Assembly: GCA_034667465.1 (NCBI GenBank)
Contig: JAXDJV010000010.1
Span: 1-64,000, forward strand
Length of the DNA: 64,000 nt
Origin: JAOBAU01 sp034667465
GTDB taxonomy: Bacteria > Acidobacteriota > Thermoanaerobaculia > Gp7-AA8
Direction of reading: 5' to 3'
The notes beneath the pieces are model-generated. The model saw only the letters and a program-made list of their open reading frames with translations. It was not told the DNA's origin and searched no databases. This document shows, piece by piece, positions 31,801-38,782 of the stretch (positions within the stretch are counted from its first letter, which is position 1; each line of letters opens with the position of its first letter). The translations under genes were made by a program, and so were the position numbers.

Positions 31801-34594
31801 TCTTCAGATCGTTCGCGGTCAGCGCGAGGCCGCCGCACTGGTTGATGCCTTTGAGCAGATCCTGCACTTCCTCGTAGCTGAGCGTGCCGTCCTCGTAGTT
31901 GTAGCCGTTCGCGGCGCCGTCCGATGACGTCACGTCGAACTTCACGAGGTGGATGTGTTGGCCGATGATGTCGGTCGGCGTGCGTACTTCGTAGTCATCG
32001 AGCAGGAAGTAGTTCGGCACGAGGTTGGTGTGCCAGAACTCGACGCCCTGTCCGGCGTTCGCGCGGATGAAGAACGGCTGCGGCGGCACGTCGGAGTACG
32101 CGGTCGGCAGCACGTCGCGCCACAGCGTGATCAGTCGCGCCTGCGGGTAATGCCACCCCTTCTTGTTGAAGACGAAGTCGGTCTGGATCACCGCCGCTTT
32201 GTATTTGATCCAGTCCGTGTCCCTGATCGGCCGGCACTGCAGATCGCCGGCCGGCGGATTGTTCTCGTCGTACGGTATGAGTCCCGGATTCGCGTACGGT
32301 GCGCCGGAGATTCGCGTCAGGCCGTTCGTCCGATACGGACTCGCGCTCCCTTCCGGCGTGAACGACGGATGGAAACATTTCTCGTGGTAGGTCATCGCCA
32401 CTTTTTCTTCCGCGGTGCCGTCTTCCGGCAGCTCGTAGGCGTTGACCTTGTCCATGTCCTTGCTGAAGTTCAGCGTGGTGTGCTGCTCGTTGTAGATGTT
32501 CGCGTTGATGATGAGATGCCGCGGCAGGCCGCCGTCGTACGGCTTGTTGGCGGCGTCGGTCGCGAAGTCGAGCGGCGGATGCGGCGCGCGAACGCCGGCC
32601 ACGCCGGGGATGAAGAACGGGAAGCCGGGGTTGATCCCTTTGTTCATGTCGCCCGCGTCGACTTCCGCTTTGAAGCCGACCGGCTTCACGCCCGGGGTGC
32701 CGTTCGGATCGTTCACCGGGACGAGCTTGACGGCGGCCGGCATCGGCGGCATCGCAATCGTCGGCATCGGAATCAGCGCCGGAATCGGAGTGCCGTCGGC
32801 GATCTCGCCGTCGGGCAGAGCGCGCGTTTTGTAGCGCGCCAGTTTGTCGAATCCGGTGCTCGCATACGGCGAGCCGACTTCGTACACGTCATGCGAACGC
32901 CAGAGCGCCCACATGCCGGCCGCGAAGTGCGGATAGAAGTGGCAGTGGAAGATCGAATCGCCGACGACCTTGTTGCGATTGCCGCCGCCGTTGAATGCGA
33001 TCTCCAGCGTGTACGCGCTGCCGGGATTGATCAGCTGACTGTCGAGATACGCCGAGCCGTCGCTGTTCGGCGAATGCACCCACTGATGCGCGTGCAGATG
33101 ATGAACGTGCGAAACGCCGGTGCCCGAATGGAGGATTCGGAACTTCACCCGGTCGTTGATGTAGCTGTGATAGACGTTCGACGGGTCGTCATCGAAGAGC
33201 GCCTTGTGGGCTTTGCGCACCGGAATGACGCCGGTCGGCGCATTGCCGGCCACGCCTTCCTTGCACGGTACCGACGGAACGCCGCTGATCGTGACGGCGG
33301 TCTGGTTTTCGAAGCCGTCGCCGCATGGCACGTTCGCCGGCACATCGACGAGCATGGCCGGATCGCCGCTCGACCACGCGCTCAGGAAGAATTCTTCGAA
33401 GCGGCAGTCGGGGCAGCTGCCCATCGGTCCGATGCCGAAACGATTCGCGAGAATCTCCGCACCGATGCCTCCGGTGCCGTAGTTGATCGCGAACGCGTCG
33501 CCTGCCGCGCTCAGCGTGTTCGCGATGCCGGCCGGCGCGCCCATGATCGGGAAAGCCTGCACGGCGTCGTTCAGCTCGTGATACTCGATCGTGAATTCGC
33601 GATACGGATCGAGACGATTCGGTTCGATGTTGATCTTCTGCAGGTTCGGATCGCTCGTGCCGGCCGGGAAGCGGCCGTGATGCGGTCCGGTGATGACCGC
33701 GGTCAGATCGGTATGAACGATCTCGTTGCGATTGTCGAGCATTGCCAGGACCGGCGTGCCGGCCATCGGATTTCCCGGAGGATAGACGGCGTCGTATTTG
33801 ATGAACGGCTGGCCGATCGGACTGAAGCCGCCGCCCTGCGTCGTGTCGATCGCGAACTCGAGATCGGAGTGCGTGACCTGGCTGCGATACCACTCGGCGC
33901 CGCGCGGCTGCACGTTGACCGCGCCGAAGAGTCCGGCCGTCTGTTGCGCGCCGTCGTTCGGCTGGTTCTGGCCGCCGAACGCTGCGCCTTCGCTGTTGAG
34001 CAGGAAGGTTCCTTCTTCGGTCGCGCGCAGCGTGTACGTGATCGATTTCGTATCGTCGGGCGGAATCGTCGAGTTGGCGTTCGCGCCGACGAACGAGCCG
34101 TCGTCGAGAATCGTGTTCACCATCTGCATGCCGGCGACATGGACCGATGCGTAGCGCGTTGCCGGCTGCGTCGCCACCGGCGCATCCGCGAGCAGGTTGC
34201 GGAAGGTGATGGCGAGACAGTCGCCGACGTTCGCGCGCAGCACGATCGGGCGCGGACGTTTGCCGTAGCGCAGCATCACGTTGCCGTGCGTCAGCGTCGT
34301 TCCGGTTCCGCTCTTCGGCACGACGTCGCGTTCGAGCGCGAACACCATTCCTTCGGGCATCGCAGCGCCGAGGCGGTTCACGAGATACGGCTGATCGAGT
34401 GCGACGACTTTCGCGGTGATCGTCCGTTCGCATCCGGTGTTGCCGGCCATCGGAGCCGGTTCCGGCGCCGGCATCGGCGCGGGCTGCGGAGCCGGTGCGG
34501 GCTGTGGTGCGGGCGGCGCGCCGTACGACGTGCACGAGGCGAACAGGAGTCCGAGGATCAGGGCGAACAGACCACGGACACGAAGTGCTGGCAT
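28829..34594 (-). CDS. Giant multicopper oxidase, probable lipoprotein (Mn oxidase/McoA-like size)
   Basis: A 1921-residue extracytoplasmic protein. The N-terminus has a signal with lipobox LFASC (Cys21), then a Pro/Ala-rich linker. Multiple cupredoxin domains follow, with copper-ligand motifs HVHHLHAHQWVH, FHCHFYPHFAAGMW, GQHIHLVKF and THDHFGPSTHQQTG. The size and domain count recall bacterial Mn(II) oxidases such as McoA and MofA, but substrate choice cannot be read from sequence. Start chosen at 34594, because GGAGG lies 8 nt upstream and the signal begins there. It is transcribed alone and diverges from a glycosyltransferase gene. SCO1 copper chaperones lie about 6 kb away. Confidence 0.87.
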   Translation of the reverse strand: MPALRVRGLFALILGLLFASCTSYGAPPAPQPAPAPQPAPMPAPEPAPMAGNTGCERTITAKVVALDQPYLVNRLGAAMPEGMVFALERDVVPKSGTGTTLTHGNVMLRYGKRPRPIVLRANVGDCLAITFRNLLADAPVATQPATRYASVHVAGMQMVNTILDDGSFVGANANSTIPPDDTKSITYTLRATEEGTFLLNSEGAAFGGQNQPNDGAQQTAGLFGAVNVQPRGAEWYRSQVTHSDLEFAIDTTQGGGFSPIGQPFIKYDAVYPPGNPMAGTPVLAMLDNRNEIVHTDLTAVITGPHHGRFPAGTSDPNLQKINIEPNRLDPYREFTIEYHELNDAVQAFPIMGAPAGIANTLSAAGDAFAINYGTGGIGAEILANRFGIGPMGSCPDCRFEEFFLSAWSSGDPAMLVDVPANVPCGDGFENQTAVTISGVPSVPCKEGVAGNAPTGVIPVRKAHKALFDDDPSNVYHSYINDRVKFRILHSGTGVSHVHHLHAHQWVHSPNSDGSAYLDSQLINPGSAYTLEIAFNGGGNRNKVVGDSIFHCHFYPHFAAGMWALWRSHDVYEVGSPYASTGFDKLARYKTRALPDGEIADGTPIPALIPMPTIAMPPMPAAVKLVPVNDPNGTPGVKPVGFKAEVDAGDMNKGINPGFPFFIPGVAGVRAPHPPLDFATDAANKPYDGGLPRHLIINANIYNEQHTTLNFSKDMDKVNAYELPEDGTAEEKVAMTYHEKCFHPSFTPEGSASPYRTNGLTRISGAPYANPGLIPYDENNPPAGDLQCRPIRDTDWIKYKAAVIQTDFVFNKKGWHYPQARLITLWRDVLPTAYSDVPPQPFFIRANAGQGVEFWHTNLVPNYFLLDDYEVRTPTDIIGQHIHLVKFDVTSSDGAANGYNYEDGTLSYEEVQDLLKGINQCGGLALTANDLKKCNTNNTKRVKRNPAAPPKEICESTDPARTKHCKEEWAGAQTTIQRWFADPIPHENINGTRTLRTVFTHDHFGPSTHQQTGLYAALLVEPTGSTWSKGESGDPLHSRDDGGPTTWNAVIETPGQELNTYREFALAMQDFQFAYRATSKKKASSDPNVGWSDPSNVIDPVPQQTDLGPMPQPQIISAGPTQGTTSFNYRNEPLPWRVSPGTSASDPKTTDLSYVFASNITRNDPQMNSQPPLGGEINPTKPGGFIWPRKPLTEGMQPGDPYTPLLRAYEGDRVQVRIVAGAHMLPHAFTVGGMKWLFEPSWDQSGFRSSQSMGISEHFEFIFETPRASPSADAAHNWTDYLYQPDASNQKHGIVDGTWGIFRAYKSKLANLVELSTNRNVTALPPATAEWGYSCPPVSPSQVKRFRVVSSTPSPFNMNSRGAGAGGRFNNTITNNQPMMFTLSDNTSTTEPLIMRANAGDCIALTIANGFDPTAPQFTEGGSTAAFAPTIKLLPSKQASLTPALLSFDAMRSTGMNVGFNPDQTVPIGGEKTLYWYAGQTKISSGGAVTGRPIELGGVNLTPSDPLEQDLHGLVGGLVVEPANTIACPDIFNPRNNMLQYGSATIYNGGDCTNPVGLRYREFVLLTQDDLASVTWPGATWTPPAGTTVTSPAGSTRVAVNFRTEPMAYRFNAATSTFVGRTDIWQGYSDGLVLAEPQTPIFAAAAGTPARMRLLHPGGAGDQQVLALHGHVWQELPYTGTAANASGSIGNNVDSQNLGARDNFGTNMAYEIDLPSAGGGDMSKNVWPVAGDYLWRTTPANFLELGLWGVLRVTEKSGSDAVRIAGSQFSNGELTVFGSTTVYVDRAANPKNGNRAATVSLFLSQPGTPGNGTQLSADVKVGENGLWSFSTTSSGITTNDPRVVTAISPNGGIATHPVENVILLGQPQTPQPEVQGESGRFVSSPRQHIGEDKPKDEQAPTKLSAPKPIEQGKKPNTTPPAH

Positions 34595-34617
34595 GCGGGA
34601 TTCCTCCATCTGACTAA

Positions 34618-34679
34618 AAGACGCGTTTCCGTCCCCTTTCGTGAAGGGATTTCACGAGGGGCGAGGGGAGCGCGTCTTC
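34618..34679. promoter_or_regulatory. Long imperfect palindrome in the divergent intergenic region
   Basis: Outer arms aagacgcg/cgcgtctt enclose a second inverted pair (cccctttcgtgaa / ttcacgaggggcg) around ggga. It lies between the multicopper oxidase and glycosyltransferase starts. Possible regulator site or RNA hairpin in the 5' leader of the plus-strand operon. Confidence 0.5.
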
Positions 34680-34690
34680 CCGTACAGAGC

Positions 34691-35470
34691 ATGCTGAAGG
34701 TCGTCATCAACTGCGGCCGTTGTGAGGCGTTCATCGGCGACTGCCTTGCCTCCGTCCGGCGGCAGAGTTACGGCGCGTGGCAGGCGCTGGTGACGGTCGA
34801 TCGCCGCGGCGACAAAACGTACGAGCGCGCACTTGAAGCGAGCGGCGGCGACGAGCGTTTCGTGATCGTGCAAAACGCGCGGCGCCGTTATCCGATGCGC
34901 AACATCGTCAGCGCGATCGAACGGAGCGGCGCCGAGGCGGAAGACATCATCGTCATCCTCGATGGCGACGACTGGCTGATCGATGACGACGCGTTCGCGC
35001 GCATCGCCGCCGCCTACGAGGAGACCGGCTGCTGGATGACGTACGGCAGCTGGATCAGCAATCAGCCCGGACATCCGGGGCGCTGGCCGGCGTATCGGGA
35101 TGACGTCGCCGACTTTCGCGGCGAGCGCTGGCTCGGCACCGCCATTCGTACGTGGAAGAAGTGGCTGTGGGATCTCATCGATCCGAATGATTTTCGCGAC
35201 GAGCGCGGACGCTGGCTGCGGATCACCGAGGATCTCGCCTGCATGTTTCCGATGTTCGAGATGGCGACGACGCGGCGCGCGCATCACATCGCCGAGCCGC
35301 TCATGCTCTACAACCGGCTGAGCCATCACGATCCGAAGCGGCGCATGGCCGAGGAGGGGATTCGCAACGCGGCGTGGCTGCGGACGCGGCCTCGTTACGC
35401 GCCGCTGACATTCACAAAAGAGGCTGTCGAATCGTCTTTGCAGACGACAGAAGCGCGTTTCCCGGCATAA
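34691..35470 (+). CDS. Family 2-like glycosyltransferase
   Basis: A 259-residue GT-A-fold protein. It begins MLKVVINCGRCEAFIGDCLASVRRQSYGAWQALV, a typical GT2 N-terminus, and has the metal-binding ILDGDDWLIDDDAF (DGDD) motif. Later segments (ITEDLACMFPMFEM with a possible catalytic ED) fit the family. The donor and acceptor are unknown. The frame is open for more than 2.7 kb upstream, antisense to the multicopper oxidase, but homology begins at this ATG. It is 11 nt upstream of the Lys-Thr-Gly repeat protein, so that protein is a natural candidate acceptor. Confidence 0.82.
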   Translation: MLKVVINCGRCEAFIGDCLASVRRQSYGAWQALVTVDRRGDKTYERALEASGGDERFVIVQNARRRYPMRNIVSAIERSGAEAEDIIVILDGDDWLIDDDAFARIAAAYEETGCWMTYGSWISNQPGHPGRWPAYRDDVADFRGERWLGTAIRTWKKWLWDLIDPNDFRDERGRWLRITEDLACMFPMFEMATTRRAHHIAEPLMLYNRLSHHDPKRRMAEEGIRNAAWLRTRPRYAPLTFTKEAVESSLQTTEARFPA

Positions 35471-35481
35471 GGAGGTAAGTC

Positions 35482-35913
35482 ATGGGTGGCAAGACCAATG
35501 GTGGCGGTGGTGGTGGCGGCGATGTCGTCGTAATCACCGTCAGCCGCGCATGCGCCAAAGAGTTCCTGACCGCGATCACGATCGCCCTCGGCTCGAAACC
35601 GATCAAGAAGATCACCAAGGGCAAGAAGGGTAAAGGCGGAAAGGGCGGCGGCAAGTCGACCGGCGGCGGCGGAAAAACGACGACGGGCGGCAAGACGACG
35701 ACCGGCGGCGGGAAGACGACGACGGGCGGCGGAAAAACCACGACCGGTGGCGGAAAGACCACGACCGGTGGCGGCACGACGACGGGTGGCGGCAAGACGA
35801 CGACGGGTGGCGGCAAGCCTCCGAGCGGCGGCAAGACGACCACGGGCGGCGGGACGACCACGACCGGCGGCGGCAAGTCGACCACCGGCGGCGCCAAAAC
35901 CGCTAAGCGGTAA
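35482..35913 (+). CDS. Low-complexity Lys/Thr/Gly repeat protein
   Basis: A 143-residue protein with an excellent ribosome-binding site (AAGGAGG, 7 nt before the ATG). After a Gly-rich start there is a short ordinary segment (DVVVITVSRACAKEFLTAITIALGSKPIKKITK), then Lys/Gly-rich sequence, and from about residue 57 to the end the heptad KTTTGGG and variants repeated about a dozen times. There is one Cys, no aromatic residue in the repeats and no signal peptide. The dense Thr clusters could be sites for O-glycosylation or phosphorylation. The neighbours are a glycosyltransferase upstream and a 689-residue unknown protein 9 nt downstream. The function is unknown. Confidence 0.75.
   Translation: MGGKTNGGGGGGGDVVVITVSRACAKEFLTAITIALGSKPIKKITKGKKGKGGKGGGKSTGGGGKTTTGGKTTTGGGKTTTGGGKTTTGGGKTTTGGGTTTGGGKTTTGGGKPPSGGKTTTGGGTTTTGGGKSTTGGAKTAKR
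35650..35900. repeat. Coding tandem repeats (21-nt units)
   Basis: Degenerate 21-nt units of the type aagacgacgacgggcggcgg encode the KTTTGGG heptads. Codons vary between units (acg/acc, ggc/ggt/gga), so the protein repeat is under selection or the array is old. This is not a CRISPR, as there are no unique spacers. Confidence 0.8.
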
Positions 35914-35922
35914 CGCCTTCGC

Positions 35923-37992
35923 GTGTCGAGCATCTCTCCGGGGCGCGAGCGTTTGCTCCGCCCCACGATGCGACCGGTTCGCCCGCCGCGGCCGAGCGCA
36001 CGCGTGGAGCGACTCGTGCGCGAGCACGCTGGCGAGCATCGCGATCTCGCGCTGCTCGTCGACGTCGTGCTCGCGCAACGCGGCTATCTCCGTGCGCTCG
36101 CCCGGACGGCAGCGGAGCTTGCGCGCAACGGCGCGGAAGCGTGGCCTGTGCGCCGCGCGGCGACGCTCGTTCTCGAACATCTTCTCCTCCGAACGGACGA
36201 CGTCTCCGAATGGCACTGGTGGATGCGCGAGCTGCACATCACCGGCATCGACGCGCGACAACTTCGCGCGCGAATGTCGCGTCTCTCTCGCGTTCATGAA
36301 TCGATCGCGACCGATTCAGGGCTCGGCGACTTCTTCCACATCGCCGCACGCGATTGCCGGCTGACGCTGGCGCGATACACCTTCGGCGCGAACGAAGTGA
36401 TCGCCCAAATCGAGCGCGATCTCCGCCGCTCGCGCGGCCTGCGCAGCAAGCCCGATTACGGTCATCGTCTCGTCTACGAAGAGGCCGATCACATCCTCGA
36501 CACGCTCGCGCCGATGGATCGCGCGATCATCGAGCACCTCGGCCGCGACGCAACCATTCGCTTCACCACCGAGCGGACGACCGACGACATCAACACGCTC
36601 ATCGAGCATCCGGTCGGTACCGTCGTCGCGGTGATCAAGCCGCCCGGCAGCGACATCGAGATCGAGATCAAACGCGCCGGCGTCCGCGAGCCGTTTCCGT
36701 TCGACGTCGTCTTCGCGCGCGGCGGCTACATCGTTCCGAACTCGCACTTCCTGCACGGCGGCTCGATGGAACACCTCCTCGCATTCGAGACGTCGCAGGC
36801 GAGCGTGCTGTCGCGGCTCTATCGCAGCGTGCACGGCGTCGACGCACCGATGTCGCGCACGATTCACCTCGCCACCGTCTACACGATTCCGACTCCGGAT
36901 GGCGAAGTCGACGTGCTCGATTACTTCACCGATCCGAGCGTCTTCGGTGAGCGCTACAAAGCGATGCGCGCGCGGATGGATGACTGCGTCGCGGAGCTCG
37001 CGAATCAGCAGAAGAAGGATCGCGAGCCGCCGATCAACGAGCTGTCGCTCACGCTCGAGTTCCTCGGGCAGATCAAGCCGGCGCAGGCGGTGCAGGTCGG
37101 AACAACATCGTTTCGTTTGGAACGGCTCGCCGCCTATCTCGCACCGAACGGCGACGCTCGTTTCTTCGGCCGCGATCGCGGCGTCGACTTCACACCGGCC
37201 GCCGCACGGCGTTTCGCTGATGAACTGCTCGACGAGATCCTCTGCGTCTACGAGCCGCCGCGCGTTGCGTATCGCAGCTACGCGAGCTACCTCGACGCCG
37301 CGTATGCGGTGCGCGCGAATCGCCGCCGCGCGAACGCGAACTACCTCGACGCGATGACGCAGTTCGGCCGCATGTGGGGAACGCTCCTCGCCGCGCGCGG
37401 ACACAGCGAAGGGGAATCGTTCGTGTCGCGCAACGCAGGACTGCGCAGCGTCTTCGCGGACGGCCAGTGGCAGCTGCGAATGGTCTTCATGGACCACGAC
37501 TCGCTCTCGTTCGCGTCGCGCCATCGCAACGCCTACCATCCCGCCGGATCGGTGCGTTGCGCCGCGAAAGACGCGCGCTTCATCTTCGGCGGCTACTCGG
37601 GCAAGCGATACGTGCGCGGCTCCGTCGATTACCTGCGCGAGATCTATCGCGTGAATCGCGTCACCGAACGCCGCGGCATGACCGCGATGCGCGAAGCGAT
37701 GAAAGCCGCGTACGACCTGACGCAATCGACGATGCGCAACGACGCCGCGACGAGCGAGCTGTTCCAGGTCGCGTTCATGGAAAAACTCGGCGACTGGGAC
37801 CGGGTCGTCGGCCGCTACATGCGCACGCCGCGCAACGCCGCCGCGCGCAACGCGTGGAAGAGCGAGACGCGCGCGTTTCTCGCGGAGCGCGGCTACACCG
37901 AGCCGCTCGCGAACGAGTACGTCGAGACGATCATGAAGTACTCGCGCTTCCTGCGGCGGATCGCGTTCCTGTTCGCCCCCCCGTCATCCTGA
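35923..37992 (+). CDS. Large hypothetical protein next to the repeat protein; atypical kinase fold possible
   Basis: A 689-residue soluble protein I cannot place in a family. Starts: GTG at 35923, or ATG 45 nt later. The middle reads VGTVVAVIKPPGSDIEIEIKRAG, a glycine- and lysine-containing strand pair. Then come SRLYRSVHGVDAPM, VYTIPTPDGEVDVLDYFTDP and a later VFMDHDSLSFASR. The order of a Lys strand, a hinge-like strand and a DxD loop loosely recalls kinase-like enzymes, but this is a guess. It lies 9 nt after the KTTTGGG protein and probably acts on it or with it. The last codons and TGA stop come from a dispersed repeat, so the original C-terminus may have been replaced. Confidence 0.7.
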   Translation: MSSISPGRERLLRPTMRPVRPPRPSARVERLVREHAGEHRDLALLVDVVLAQRGYLRALARTAAELARNGAEAWPVRRAATLVLEHLLLRTDDVSEWHWWMRELHITGIDARQLRARMSRLSRVHESIATDSGLGDFFHIAARDCRLTLARYTFGANEVIAQIERDLRRSRGLRSKPDYGHRLVYEEADHILDTLAPMDRAIIEHLGRDATIRFTTERTTDDINTLIEHPVGTVVAVIKPPGSDIEIEIKRAGVREPFPFDVVFARGGYIVPNSHFLHGGSMEHLLAFETSQASVLSRLYRSVHGVDAPMSRTIHLATVYTIPTPDGEVDVLDYFTDPSVFGERYKAMRARMDDCVAELANQQKKDREPPINELSLTLEFLGQIKPAQAVQVGTTSFRLERLAAYLAPNGDARFFGRDRGVDFTPAAARRFADELLDEILCVYEPPRVAYRSYASYLDAAYAVRANRRRANANYLDAMTQFGRMWGTLLAARGHSEGESFVSRNAGLRSVFADGQWQLRMVFMDHDSLSFASRHRNAYHPAGSVRCAAKDARFIFGGYSGKRYVRGSVDYLREIYRVNRVTERRGMTAMREAMKAAYDLTQSTMRNDAATSELFQVAFMEKLGDWDRVVGRYMRTPRNAAARNAWKSETRAFLAERGYTEPLANEYVETIMKYSRFLRRIAFLFAPPSS

Positions 37993-38075
37993 GCGAAGCG
38001 AAGGATCCGGGCGGTGGGACTCGCTGCGGTAGCGCGCCCCGCCCACGCAGATCCTTCGCTAACGCTCAGGATGAC
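37983..38075. repeat. Dispersed inverted repeat, family B, copy 1
   Basis: Arms gtcatcctgagcgaagcgaa... and the inverted ...ttcgctaacgctcaggatgac flank a GC-rich centre, 93 nt in total. It sits between two convergent genes, and each arm supplies the Ser-Ser-stop (tcatcctga) end of the gene reading into it. A second copy lies at 63168. It may double as a bidirectional terminator. Confidence 0.9.
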
Positions 38076-38782
38076 GTTTGCGCGTACCGCCGCTTCAACT
38101 GCTCATACGTCGAGCGCGGATCGTGCTCCGCATCCTTGTCGCGGCCGCCGCGCCGCCACATCTCATTCCAGAGATGCACGGCGACGCACGATTCCGGCAG
38201 CGGCGGCGGATCGGGTGCAAGCAGCTGATCCCACTCGCGATATCCGATCGGACAGAACACTTCCGGCGGACGGACGAAACGCTGCAGCGCGAATTTCTCG
38301 ACGGTCGCGCCGACCAGCGCCGGTCCGGTCTCGCCCCAGCGGATGTTGTCGCGATCCTTCGCCTCGCACGTCTCCCACGCGAAGCGCATCGCGTCGCTGC
38401 CGCGCGGCGCTTTGATGAAGCCGGCGTTGATCACCGCCCCTTTCGGCGAGTCCTCGCTCGAGAAAACGTACTCGTCATCAAAGGCCAGCGGCCGCAACGC
38501 GATCATGTCGGTGTCGGCCCAGCATCCGCCGCGCTCGAGCAGCAGCTTGTAGCGAAAGAAATTCGAAAAGCCCGAATACGAGCGGTGCTCGCGATAGAAA
38601 AAGATCGCCGACTCCGGCAGGATCTCGCGGCCGTCGCGCACCACGACACCGGACGGCACGCCGTCGACCTCACCGTACGTGTAAAGATGAGTCTCGTGGC
38701 CGTTCGCGACGAACGACGTCAGCGCGAGGCGCTCCATCACCGACAGCCGCGGCCCGACCCACAGCATCTGAATCAACTCCAT
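38066..38782 (-). CDS. Glycosyltransferase family 32-like protein
   Basis: A 238-residue protein with the GT32/capsular mannosyltransferase pattern: IQMLWVGPRLSVMERLALTSFVANGHETHLYTY, NFFRYKLLLERGGCWADTDMIALRPL with the DxD metal motif, and INAGFIKAPRGSDAM. It would transfer a sugar from a nucleotide-sugar donor. I chose ATG at 38782, which overlaps the end of the preceding GT4 gene and has GGGAGGAA upstream; the open frame to 38800 lies wholly inside that gene. Its TGA stop comes from the family B repeat. It converges with the 689-residue gene and forms a two-gene unit with the GT4 enzyme. Confidence 0.83.
   Translation of the reverse strand: MELIQMLWVGPRLSVMERLALTSFVANGHETHLYTYGEVDGVPSGVVVRDGREILPESAIFFYREHRSYSGFSNFFRYKLLLERGGCWADTDMIALRPLAFDDEYVFSSEDSPKGAVINAGFIKAPRGSDAMRFAWETCEAKDRDNIRWGETGPALVGATVEKFALQRFVRPPEVFCPIGYREWDQLLAPDPPPLPESCVAVHLWNEMWRRGGRDKDAEHDPRSTYEQLKRRYAQTSS

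Noticed and set aside
31949..34690. Long open frame on the plus strand running into the GT2-type gene
   Set aside because: It is antisense to the multicopper oxidase, rich in Arg, Val, Asp and Glu with no family features, and glycosyltransferase homology begins only at the ATG at 34691.
35650..35900. Regular 21-nt repeats that might suggest a CRISPR array
   Set aside because: The units are contiguous and coding (KTTTGGG), with no unique spacers.
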